37,683 nt of DNA from a virus, in the IMG/VR virus record IMGVR_UViG_3300027763_000011, positions 1-37,683 of that record, one strand, 5' to 3'. This document shows, piece by piece, positions 1 through 6,955 of the stretch. Position 1 is the first letter of the stretch. Every line of letters begins with the position of its first letter. Under the pieces are notes generated by a model. It was given only the letters and a program-made list of their open reading frames with translations, was not told the origin of the DNA and made no database searches. The position numbers and the translations under genes are program-made.

Positions 1-32
1 TAAGAGAACCAGTTCTTTTCCAAGTCATTGCA
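1..32. repeat. Contig-end direct repeat (left copy)
   Basis: These 32 bases are identical to the last 32 bases of the window. Joining the copies keeps the LamG gene that spans the junction in frame, so the repeat is most simply the overlap left when a circular or circularly permuted genome was assembled. The repeat falls inside a gene, which argues against it being a packaged terminal repeat. Confidence 0.9.
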
Positions 33-529
33 AGATGATTCCATTGTTCATCGTTTACATAAGATGATCCAGTTGCTCTGTCATAATTAGGACTTGAACT
101 CCAAAATACAGTTCCAAGTAATTGCCCACTAGCAAGCTCCATTGCAATTGAAGATCCACTCCAATTGGCTCCGGTGCTTTGATTGACTATAAAAAGCAAT
201 GGCTCAAATGTAAATACCCAAGCTGAAATGCTGTATTCATCTCTCGAACCATTAAGAAATGTTCCACTTCTGGATAGATATGTTTGATCGTCTGTACTAA
301 TTAAAGCTGATTGATTTATTACACCAGTAACAGATTCCAATGTGCCTATTCCATTTGGAGTTGTAAGTGTTCTTCCGTTTCCAGATGAATCAAGAAGTGA
401 AACGCCTCCACTTCCATTATTATCAAATTTCCAGTAAGCTAGTAATCCAGTAAGCAGGGAGGACGGCGCAGCTCCTCCACCAATTTTTGGTAGATTTTGT
501 ACTCCTAATCCCAGGGATAGTCTTGGCAT
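1..529 (-). CDS. LamG/concanavalin-like protein 1, N-terminal part (crosses contig junction)
   Basis: The ATG is at 529-527. The frame stays open to position 1 and continues from 37651 down to the stop at 37428, giving 250 residues. The N-terminus MPRLSLGLGVQN is shared with the adjacent gene at 36707-37426. Next come a Gly-rich hinge, then LLAYWKFD and LLDSSGNG, and later WNHLAMTW and VYVNGALDG, which are hallmarks of LamG / concanavalin A-like jelly-roll domains. Such domains bind glycans, and in phages they usually sit on tail fibres or capsid decorations. The shared N-terminus may be a virion-attachment peptide; that is inference. The gene is visibly more AT-rich than the replication genes. 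The fold assignment is confident; the role as an adhesin is moderate. Confidence 0.85.
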   Translation of the reverse strand, partial: MPRLSLGLGVQNLPKIGGGAAPSSLLTGLLAYWKFDNNGSGGVSLLDSSGNGRTLTTPNGIGTLESVTGVINQSALISTDDQTYLSRSGTFLNGSRDEYSISAWVFTFEPLLFIVNQSTGANWSGSSIAMELASGQLLGTVFWSSSPNYDRATGSSYVNDEQWNHLAMTWKRTGSL

Positions 530-593
530 AAAATTACAATGCAATCATCCGCCAAGGGATTGAACCTTTGGCGGATTGACTGCTAATAGGTAA

Positions 594-830
594 TTAGCCC
601 TTGTAGGCAATCACACGGCCAGTTCCAGCAGTGAAGCTGTTAAACTCACCATAGATGATGTTGCCAGATCCAATTGTAACGCCAGTCAGGGTGCCATCAT
701 AGTTACCAGAAATAGCGCTGAATGTAGTATCAGCGAGCATTTGAATCGCCCAATAGCTACTTCCAGCCACACTTGTGGTTCCAACTGTGAAACCATTCCT
801 GGCCCCAAACCTATCTGTATCGGCAGACAT
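594..830 (-). CDS. Small conserved phage structural-region protein
   Basis: This 78-residue protein is rich in Gly, Ser and Thr and likely all-beta. It has the pattern SSYWAIQMLADT, then GNYDGTLTGVTIGSG, IIYGEF and a C-terminal VIAYKG. I recall similar short proteins near N4-gp56-type capsid genes, but not a function. It starts at the TAATG junction with the upstream gene, sharing one base with its stop, so the two are probably translationally coupled. It could be a head decoration or completion protein; this is inferred from position only. Confidence 0.75.
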   Translation of the reverse strand: MSADTDRFGARNGFTVGTTSVAGSSYWAIQMLADTTFSAISGNYDGTLTGVTIGSGNIIYGEFNSFTAGTGRVIAYKG

Positions 831-1021
831 TAGCTGTAGACCGGGATCTTGTACGAAGTGCCGTTGAGCTTAATGGTAATTCCGAGAGTGGATGTTCCGG
901 ATACGAACGTGCCAGTCGTGGCAGTCGTTGTGAACTCCATCGCGGTGGATTCCAGCCCGGAGTTAATCCGAACAGGCTTTCCCTTTGCCTTCAATTCCCG
1001 GCGAATATATTGTGAACTCAT
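830..1021 (-). CDS. Small hypothetical protein in capsid cluster
   Basis: This is a 63-residue protein with a basic N-terminus (YIRRELKAKGKPVRI) followed by Thr/Gly-rich beta-like sequence ending in IKLNGTSYKIPVYS. Its ATG overlaps the stop of the upstream gene (ATGA) and its stop overlaps the next start (TAATG), placing it inside a tightly coupled late operon. I recognise no domain. Confidence 0.7.
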   Translation of the reverse strand: MSSQYIRRELKAKGKPVRINSGLESTAMEFTTTATTGTFVSGTSTLGITIKLNGTSYKIPVYS

Positions 1022-1311
1022 GGATCTAATTTCCTATGTTTTGCCCAAACTTGTTTGATTGTATCGGCTTTATGTCTTGGGCGGAACTTTGAGCCGAGTT
1101 TCTGTTCTAGTGCGTGATAACCTTTAAGAATGTTGCGACCATCCATGGCTGCCGGATGATATGCTGGTTCTGAACCACAATTTACAAGTCTGAAGCTGGA
1201 GGGAAAGTTGCGTCGTTTTAGTTTACTTGGGACATTGTCCCTTTCATCTACCGGACGCTCGAGCGTTACAACGCCCCCGGTGTCCCTGTCTTCGTACTCG
1301 TAAAGTGGCAT
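1018..1311 (-). CDS. FmdB-like protein lacking the zinc ribbon cysteines
   Basis: The protein has 97 residues. It starts MPLYEYEDRDTGG, the beginning typical of FmdB-type zinc ribbon proteins, but it lacks the CxxC pairs; only one Cys (in LVNCGSEP) is visible. The C-terminal half is basic (KFRPRHKADTIKQVWAKH). Phages often carry such derivatives in the head-gene region; the role is unknown. The start shares one base with the upstream stop (TGATG), and the gene's own stop overlaps the next start. Confidence 0.7.
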   Translation of the reverse strand: MPLYEYEDRDTGGVVTLERPVDERDNVPSKLKRRNFPSSFRLVNCGSEPAYHPAAMDGRNILKGYHALEQKLGSKFRPRHKADTIKQVWAKHRKLDP

Positions 1312-1559
1312 CAGTCCGTCATCTCTCCACCGTCCATCTTGACGGCTTCATTCCTGAGACGCTCGCCTTCGGTTTCGGCTTCTGGAGATTCTTTTTCAAT
1401 TTCTCCTTCTGCTTCGCTAACGCGAACGACGGCAACGCCTTCTTTGATTTCAACAACTTCTCCGGTCAATTCAACCATGTCACCGATTGCAGGCTCGGCC
1501 TGTTCAGTCTCTTGCGAGATGGTTAGATTTTCGATCGGAATATTTACCATGTTAGCCAT
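1311..1559 (-). CDS. Small acidic protein downstream of capsid gene
   Basis: This 82-residue protein starts MANMVNIPIENL. It has a short beta-rich core (MVELTGEVVEIKEGVAVVRV) and a Glu-rich tail. I chose ATG 1559 because AAGGGG lies just upstream and because the longer frame back to 1652 would be translated through the stem-loop region after the capsid gene. The core resembles a small SH3/OB-like barrel, but I cannot assign it. Position suggests a head-associated protein. Confidence 0.65.
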   Translation of the reverse strand: MANMVNIPIENLTISQETEQAEPAIGDMVELTGEVVEIKEGVAVVRVSEAEGEIEKESPEAETEGERLRNEAVKMDGGEMTD

Positions 1560-1578
1560 TTTTGACCCCTTGCTTTTA

Positions 1579-1629
1579 GGCTCGGGCCCGGGGAGATTTT
1601 TGCCTCCCCGAGCCTTCGCTTCGGGCCCG
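1579..1629 (-). other. GC-rich stem-loops between capsid gene and next gene
   Basis: On the transcript strand GGCTCGGG (from 1606-1613) can pair with CCCGAGCC (1579-1586). An inner alternative pairs GGGGAG (1604-1609) with CTCCCC (1590-1595) around an A-rich loop. The motif TCGGGCCCG also occurs twice (1582-1590 and 1621-1629), and its core CGGGCCCG is self-complementary. No U-run follows, so this is not a standard terminator. It may attenuate downstream expression or protect the abundant capsid mRNA. Confidence 0.5.
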
Positions 1630-1656
1630 ATCATTAATACGATCGCGCCCATTTAA

Positions 1657-2673
1657 TTAGCTGACTTCAGAACGACTAAACACGACTCGGTAGAACGCGT
1701 TGTTCAAGGTAATCGCGGTGTAGTACGTTTTGACAGCGACCGAGGTTACCAAATCCAGAGGGTCGGACTTGTCCGGACCTTCTGCAATTAGGACCTTGGG
1801 GCTATAGGGCGAGTCGCCTGTGAGGCTAGGTACGCCGAATGCCTGGTCACCGAGCACAATGTTCGCCAAGAAAGGCGCAGTGCTGGAGTTGTAGGATGCA
1901 GCTGCAGTGCCAGAGATGGCATTAGCAGAAGCAGAACCGAAGGACAGAATGTTGTGCGACAACAGAGTCTTCACTCCGTAGTACGTGCCAACTTCACCCT
2001 TCAGCAAGCTGTCTACGTTCGAGTAACGATGCGCCTGGATATAGTCGTCATCGTTTAGGATCGAACGAGCAGTACGAGGATCTGCAACCAGGACGTATCC
2101 GCCTTTGATTGTAGGAGCCTTGTCAACTCGGAGAGCAGTCACGGAATCGAGCAAGTCGAGCGCCGTGAATGACGAGTTGGCTGCAGTCGCGGCGATGAAT
2201 GCCGTCGAGTTGCTGTTTTGCGCGTAGCGGACCGAGGTCGACAGAGTGCCAGTTCCAGAGGTAGTTCCGGTCGTTAGCACACGGTGAACGAGCGTATCGG
2301 CATGCAACGCATGATCTTCCGCCAATTGAGTCGTGGCCTGTGCCATTGAATCAAACAAGTTTGTGGCTTGCAAGATATCAGACAGCTTGACCAAGCTGGC
2401 AAACTGTTGCAATGATGCCTGTACAGTCGACAGGGTCAACTGACGTTCGTTCGATCCAGGGTTTGTGCCTTCCGACGTTACTTCGATGATCGAGCTAATG
2501 CTCGGGTTGTCGTAGCGGAAAAATCTAATTTGTTTATTCCCATTTTTCCGAGGAAGCGCCGCTTTCATTCCAAATTGTTCCATCTGAAGGATGGGCAATT
2601 GACGTTGGAGCAACTCTTTCGAGAAGTACTCCTGGTAGGCCGCTGCGAGCGAGCCAGAGGTTACTAGTGCCAT
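1657..2673 (-). CDS. Major capsid protein, N4-gp56 family
   Basis: The 338-residue product forms the icosahedral shell. The N-terminal region has the order typical of the N4-gp56 capsid family (HK97 fold): AYQEYFSKELLQR, FGMKAALPRKNGNKQIRFFRYD, EGTNPGS and FASLVKLSDILQAT, followed by a helix (SMAQATTQLAEDHALHADTL) and the central YVLVADPRTARSILNDD segment. The length fits the family. The scaffold gene lies immediately upstream and a stem-loop immediately downstream, as expected for a highly expressed capsid gene. An AGGAG-type ribosome site lies about 8 bases before the ATG. Confidence 0.9.
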   Translation of the reverse strand: MALVTSGSLAAAYQEYFSKELLQRQLPILQMEQFGMKAALPRKNGNKQIRFFRYDNPSISSIIEVTSEGTNPGSNERQLTLSTVQASLQQFASLVKLSDILQATNLFDSMAQATTQLAEDHALHADTLVHRVLTTGTTSGTGTLSTSVRYAQNSNSTAFIAATAANSSFTALDLLDSVTALRVDKAPTIKGGYVLVADPRTARSILNDDDYIQAHRYSNVDSLLKGEVGTYYGVKTLLSHNILSFGSASANAISGTAAASYNSSTAPFLANIVLGDQAFGVPSLTGDSPYSPKVLIAEGPDKSDPLDLVTSVAVKTYYTAITLNNAFYRVVFSRSEVS

Positions 2674-2700
2674 ATAATTTTATCTCCTGTTGTCTAAACC

Positions 2701-3657
2701 TTAGTTAGCGTCGTCAAACTCTATCGCCATTCGGCGAAGCTCGGCACCTTGTTCAGCTACGGATAAATCCTTAAACTGTTTCTTCGGCGCCGGGGTTGAC
2801 GGTGAACCAACTCCAGGTTGTAAACGTTTTTTGAACTCCGCATTTTCTTTGCGGAGCTTTTCGACTTCGTCTGCTAATCCGGTTGAGTTATCCGTTTTCA
2901 ATGCAAGCTGTGCGATCTCTACCGCGTCGACAATTCCATCGGCGTACTGACGAAGAACTGCCTTCGTCTTTAGCAACTCCGAAACTTTCTTGTGCAGTGG
3001 AGACGTGGCGTCCTTCAATTCTGGATGCCTGTCTGCCATCTTGGAAAGATTGTCGTTCCAGGCTTTCTCTCCGTGCTCCCTGACCTTCTGTTCGTGTTGC
3101 TTTAGTTCGTATCGCTCAACTTCTGTCGCCTTCTTTTCGGCTTGCTCGGCCAGGTCCTCTCGACCCTCTTCCCGGAACTGCTTCGCAGCGTTTCGGTAGT
3201 CGGTCGCGTCGAACTTGCCTGCTGGTCTCTCCTGGTCTGCCTTCCGGGCCTCTTCACGTTCGCGCATGAATTCTTGGCGCTCACGTTCCAAGCGTTCCTT
3301 TTCGGCCTTAGACTCCGCCTTAGCTTGCTGAATGGCATCCCATTCCTTCTGCTGACGGTTCTTTAGCTTCTCGTACTTGCTGGGTTCCTTGGCCTTGTCG
3401 GATGACTCAACCGGACTCTCAGACTCTGTCGTTGTTAAAGAACTATCACCTTTTTGATCCACGACTTCGGTCGTAGAAGGCGAATTTTCTGTTTTAGGTT
3501 CTGTCGTCGACGTGGGATTCGACTCGGTCTTCTCCACTGGTTCCGACGTTGGTGCCGTCTCCGGTTTTGCTTCCACTTTATCTGGAGGGATAATCCCATC
3601 CTCAATCATGGCTGCTCTTCGTAGCGACTCCGCTGTCAGTTCTATTCCATCACCCAT
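2701..3657 (-). CDS. Scaffolding protein (putative)
   Basis: The protein has 318 residues. The N-terminal third is low-complexity and acidic (Thr/Glu/Ser/Pro-rich). A long charged coiled coil covers about residues 95-200, with heptad-like KAESKAEKERLERERQEF. The C-terminus reads QFKDLSVAEQGAELRRMAIEF. Coiled-coil composition, lack of a globular domain and position directly before the capsid gene are the usual signature of a head scaffold. No protease motif is seen. AAAGGGG lies upstream of the ATG. The 82-base gap above it has only a weak hairpin around ATCCCG/CGGGAT near 3693-3706. Confidence 0.75.
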   Translation of the reverse strand: MGDGIELTAESLRRAAMIEDGIIPPDKVEAKPETAPTSEPVEKTESNPTSTTEPKTENSPSTTEVVDQKGDSSLTTTESESPVESSDKAKEPSKYEKLKNRQQKEWDAIQQAKAESKAEKERLERERQEFMREREEARKADQERPAGKFDATDYRNAAKQFREEGREDLAEQAEKKATEVERYELKQHEQKVREHGEKAWNDNLSKMADRHPELKDATSPLHKKVSELLKTKAVLRQYADGIVDAVEIAQLALKTDNSTGLADEVEKLRKENAEFKKRLQPGVGSPSTPAPKKQFKDLSVAEQGAELRRMAIEFDDAN

Positions 3658-3739
3658 GCTAACCCCTTTACTCCAGCCCCGGAATGGTTAACGATCCCGG
3701 GCGGGATTGTGACTAGTCTATGTACTCCGCGGGTAACCT

Positions 3740-4027
3740 CTAGTCGTCTGCCCCTCCCGCGGGATGAGTGGCATCAATTCCAAGGGAATCGATAACAGCC
3801 ACTGCAGATCGGAAGCCTATTGCAAATCCACATGCTGTCAAGCTACCTTTTTGAACAGCACTAGAATCTTGCCTAATAGTCATGTTTCTGAGCACCGCGG
3901 CAAATCTCACTCCATGCTCTGATCTCATGAAACTACCAAGCGCCCTGGCGTCGTCCCCGGTCCATTCCGGCTCGTCGACCCACTTGGTAAAGCGTATAAA
4001 GTTTAAGATTGCCCTTAGTTTTGTCAT
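3740..4027 (-). CDS. Conserved hypothetical protein between portal and scaffold
   Basis: This 95-residue protein starts MTKLRAILNF, with WVDEPEWTGDDARALGSF and a hydrophobic Ala/Gly-rich stretch LTACGFAIGFRSAVAVI near the C-terminus. I chose ATG 4027 because it overlaps the upstream stop as ATGA and has GGGGGA about 8 bases before it. I do not recognise the family; its position suggests a role in head assembly. Confidence 0.75.
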   Translation of the reverse strand: MTKLRAILNFIRFTKWVDEPEWTGDDARALGSFMRSEHGVRFAAVLRNMTIRQDSSAVQKGSLTACGFAIGFRSAVAVIDSLGIDATHPAGGADD

Positions 4028-4548
4028 ATGATTATCCCCCATGAACTATCTGTGAATATACTTGCAGTAACTCCCATAAACCTTTGCTTGAGAGCATCAT
4101 GCACACTTTCTATGTTTATGTCATGTCCGGCAAGAATTCCTCCCAGCCTGACCTTTGGCTTCCAGGCATCGATATCCGCCACTAGGGCCTCGGCCCGGTG
4201 ATCCCCATCTAGGTACACAAGGTCAACAGACCCATCATCAAATTGCTTTGACGCCTCAATGCTTGGCAATTTTATATGTGAAATATTTGTAAAGGATTCG
4301 GTGCGTTCTAAATATTTTTTTTCTACCTCTGCCATATCTGCATTTGATGCGTGATCATCTTTGTCGTACCCATTCAACCATGGGTCAATTGTCACTACCC
4401 TATTGAAATATTTAGCCATTACGACTGCATTCTCTCCGGAGAAAGTGCCAACTTCAACAGCTATTCCATCCACATTAATTTCATTCGCCCAAGAATACAA
4501 CGCACGAAGAGCATTCAACTGCTCCTCTGGCCTCATTAGCGCAATCAC
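4024..4548 (-). CDS. Class I SAM-dependent methyltransferase-like protein
   Basis: The protein has 174 residues. VEVGTFSGENAVVMAKYF is a glycine-rich AdoMet-binding loop (motif I, about residues 31-48). VVTIDPW follows as the acidic end of strand 2, DLVYLDGDHRAEALVADI (about 109-126) as motif IV, and GGILAGHD as motif V. This order matches the Methyltransf_24-type family, which acts on sugars or small molecules and is often found in glycan loci. GTG 4548 overlaps the portal stop (GTGA). There is no target-recognition domain of a DNA methylase. The substrate is unknown; a methyltransferase inside the head operon is unusual. Confidence 0.8.
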   Translation of the reverse strand: MIALMRPEEQLNALRALYSWANEINVDGIAVEVGTFSGENAVVMAKYFNRVVTIDPWLNGYDKDDHASNADMAEVEKKYLERTESFTNISHIKLPSIEASKQFDDGSVDLVYLDGDHRAEALVADIDAWKPKVRLGGILAGHDINIESVHDALKQRFMGVTASIFTDSSWGIII

Positions 4549-6452
4549 ACCATCGGTTGTGCCATCTCGGGAGGAACTTGTCCAGCCATTTCTGGAGTAG
4601 GCAATTGACCTTGGGCCCCCATTAGTTGCTCCTGCTGTCTCATCTTTGCCTTGTCCATTTTCTTGAGCTCGGCAGTAATCGCCCTGGCAGTGTTCGGATC
4701 AATCTGTTCCAGCGCCTGTAAGTGCTGGTTCAAGTGCTGACCAATCGCCTGGGCTGTTGCCTGGTCAATCTGTCGGAATCCTTTTTCTGCAGCCTGCTGG
4801 AAGTCAAAGATGATCTCAAGATGGGCCCGGTGATCGTCGGTCGGCTTGATTGCGATCGGGAACGCGGTCGTCATCATTGCGGCGAGTTCCTTTGCCTGCT
4901 CTTCTCTCTGCTCCTGCTGGTTCATCATCGGGTCCTGGACCAAACGACGTACCAGGCTCGGATCGTCTAGTTCGAGCACAGACTTAACAAGTTCAGCCTG
5001 GTTGATGAACGGAGACTGTCCGAGCAGTTGCATCCGGGCTACTGCCTTCTGGAGTTGGAACTGGCGAGTCTGGAAATCGTACCCACCCTTGGGCATGATC
5101 GAATACTGTTCGTGCAATGCTTCCGGCGGGACGGTCCCGGTATCTTCTGCATAGCGGAAGTTCAGATCCTTCTTGTCGTACTGCAGATAGATCGACCAGC
5201 ACTGACGGAACAGGCGACCTAGCGACATTCGGAAAAGACGGTTTCTTAAATCGGCTCCCGCGGACCCGGTGTTCACCAATGCTTGAATTTCAGTTGCTGT
5301 TTTTCTGGAGCTACCAGGTTCCGCGGGATTGTTGCCGACTCCGAAATCAATTGTTCCAACCCTCTGCTCTGCCTCTGCGCGTTCGTCGTACATGACGCGC
5401 ATGAAGTCCATCGGAGGGGTCGTCATCTGCACAGGCTTGATGCCCTGTGGCAAGATCTGCCCGGGTTGCATCTTGAGATTCGCCATGTTGAGAGAGACAG
5501 GATTGTCGGCCTGGAACAGGGGACGGTTCGCAAGTTCCAGGAAGTCGAGCATGGAGTTTTTCAGCTTCGCCAGGGTCATCTCATTCGCAGCCAGGATCTC
5601 GGCGACCCCGCGTGACGAATAGAATCCTCCGTTGGTCAACTCATAGCTAAACTCTGTGAACGGACACTGCTTATGTTTGTAGGGAAGAACGAAATCTTCA
5701 CGCACTGCCTCGGTCGTTGCTAGGGGCGAGTATGTGCAAACATTCCACTCGTCATCTTCGTTCCTGGTGTAGATCTCCCAAAGGATGATCCGGTCCGGGC
5801 GAGAGTCGTAGGTGATACCTTCACGTTGGTAAACGGCTTGTTCTTTTTCGGTATTGATGCCCTCGAACTTGGTCCCGCGTCCGGCGATCCTTTTGATGAA
5901 GTCCTCGTCCTGGTTGTAGGCCGCGACGCGCTTGTACTGGTCAACGGACAGGACCATGACGTGGCAAAGGTAGTCGGCGTCGTCCAAGGCAACTGTCTGG
6001 TCAGGAACGATGAACCTGGTCGGATCGATCGCCTGGAAAATGATCTCCTTCTTGCCCTCGTCCCAAATTGATTTGAGTACGGAGCGACCGAATAAAAGCA
6101 TGTCGTCGATTAGGCGGACGATCTCAAATTGGAATGCGGTACGCTCCCGGATCTTGTAGTCGAAGTAGCGCTCGGCAGTGACGGTGAGTGGGGCCAGTTG
6201 CTGGCGCATAGGCACAAACCCGGCGACGACGTCGTTGCCCAGGGCTGAGTTGACGTAGTTGGGTTTGAGGCGCTCGATAATACGATCAATCAAAGCGACG
6301 TGCATGTCCGCCGCGGTGGGCCATGGCTTAACCTTGCGACGCATTCCAAACGTTCGCATCTCATAGAACTGCCTCTGCCGGGCGTCCCATGTCGCACGGT
6401 TCTTCAGATCCCGGAGGATGCGCGTATGAAGTTCGTTATTGATTGGTTCCAT
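4545..6452 (-). CDS. Portal protein
   Basis: The portal is the dodecameric ring at the head vertex through which DNA is packaged and ejected. It has 635 residues, the size usual for podovirus connectors. Features include a Trp/Arg-rich N-terminus (NRATWDARQRQFYEMR), a VRLIDDMLLFGRSVLKSIWD segment, YSSRGVAEILAANEMTLAKL in the stem/clip region, GSSRKTATEIQALVNTGSAG, and a long helical Gln-rich C-terminus (about 540-635) typical of barrel regions. AAGGA lies 5 bases before the ATG. It sits between the lysis genes and the scaffold, in the normal terminase-portal-scaffold-capsid order. Confidence 0.88.
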   Translation of the reverse strand: MEPINNELHTRILRDLKNRATWDARQRQFYEMRTFGMRRKVKPWPTAADMHVALIDRIIERLKPNYVNSALGNDVVAGFVPMRQQLAPLTVTAERYFDYKIRERTAFQFEIVRLIDDMLLFGRSVLKSIWDEGKKEIIFQAIDPTRFIVPDQTVALDDADYLCHVMVLSVDQYKRVAAYNQDEDFIKRIAGRGTKFEGINTEKEQAVYQREGITYDSRPDRIILWEIYTRNEDDEWNVCTYSPLATTEAVREDFVLPYKHKQCPFTEFSYELTNGGFYSSRGVAEILAANEMTLAKLKNSMLDFLELANRPLFQADNPVSLNMANLKMQPGQILPQGIKPVQMTTPPMDFMRVMYDERAEAEQRVGTIDFGVGNNPAEPGSSRKTATEIQALVNTGSAGADLRNRLFRMSLGRLFRQCWSIYLQYDKKDLNFRYAEDTGTVPPEALHEQYSIMPKGGYDFQTRQFQLQKAVARMQLLGQSPFINQAELVKSVLELDDPSLVRRLVQDPMMNQQEQREEQAKELAAMMTTAFPIAIKPTDDHRAHLEIIFDFQQAAEKGFRQIDQATAQAIGQHLNQHLQALEQIDPNTARAITAELKKMDKAKMRQQEQLMGAQGQLPTPEMAGQVPPEMAQPMV

Positions 6453-6696
6453 TGTTCCTTGTTCTTACTTCGTATTCTAAATCGTTTATTGTGTGTACTG
6501 CGTCGTATGCCCAGGATTGAACGTTAGGAGTAGATCTTGTGACCTCTTCAAACCTTGGATCGTTGATCAGTCTGTCCGCGTTCCCCGACGTCCTCACCAC
6601 CGGGCTTACGGTTGCGCAACCACCAAGCGCTACCACCGAAAGAAGCGTCAATACGATTGCGAGCGTCCGACCATTCTTTCCTAATTGCGGACTCAT
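6436..6696 (-). CDS. Small lipoprotein, candidate outer-membrane spanin
   Basis: From ATG 6696 the product has 86 residues. The N-terminus is positive (LGKNGR), followed by a hydrophobic helix TLAIVLTLLSVVALGG and the lipobox ALGGC, with the modified Cys at about residue 27. The mature part is 60 polar residues. It overlaps the preceding small membrane gene by 149 bases in another frame, like the embedded Rz1-type spanin arrangement. The neighbouring holin-like gene supports a lysis role. A longer GTG start at 6705 is possible. The lipoprotein call is strong; the spanin role is inference. Confidence 0.7.
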   Translation of the reverse strand: MSPQLGKNGRTLAIVLTLLSVVALGGCATVSPVVRTSGNADRLINDPRFEEVTRSTPNVQSWAYDAVHTINDLEYEVRTRNNGTNQ

Positions 6697-6772
6697 TGCG
6701 CTCACGTTCCCCGGGGAACAATCCTACAATTGCCTTCAGCAATTCGATGAGTGCGCCGATCCACGAAAACAC
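6548..6772 (-). CDS. Small membrane-associated protein, candidate inner-membrane spanin partner
   Basis: The 74-residue frame starts with GTG seven bases after the holin stop. Residues 1-20 (FSWIGALIELLKAIVGLFPG) form a short hydrophobic or amphipathic helix, followed by a charged helical part (ERERNESAIRKEWSDARNRI) and a Trp-containing segment. The lipoprotein gene is largely embedded in it in another frame, as Rz1 is in Rz. The hydrophobic helix is short for a membrane anchor, so the spanin assignment rests mainly on architecture. Confidence 0.5.
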   Translation of the reverse strand: MFSWIGALIELLKAIVGLFPGERERNESAIRKEWSDARNRIDASFGGSAWWLRNRKPGGEDVGERGQTDQRSKV

Positions 6773-6778
6773 AAAATC

Positions 6779-6940
6779 TTATTTGGCGTCGGCGGCCTTG
6801 ATCAGTCCGATTCCGGCGATGATCGCGGCGATGAGTGTTCCGAGCTCAGGCACTTTGCCTGTCTTCAAAAATTCCACCGCTGCTCCAGCGACGGCTACTA
6901 CGATTGACAAAACTCCAGTTGCAGTTGTTTTCCAGTTCAT
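6779..6940 (-). CDS. Holin-like small membrane protein
   Basis: The frame is 53 residues: MNWKTTATGVLSIVVAVAG starts the first membrane helix (about 8-24), a short charged linker FLKTGKVPE follows, and the second helix (LGTLIAAIIAGIGLI, about 33-47) ends in KAADAK. Two helices with a charged turn are typical of small class II-type holins, which permeabilise the inner membrane for the endolysin. AAGGGGGAA lies just upstream of ATG 6940. It sits between the large terminase and the spanin-like pair. Confidence 0.75.
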   Translation of the reverse strand: MNWKTTATGVLSIVVAVAGAAVEFLKTGKVPELGTLIAAIIAGIGLIKAADAK

Positions 6941-6955
6941 GTTTTATTCCCCCTT

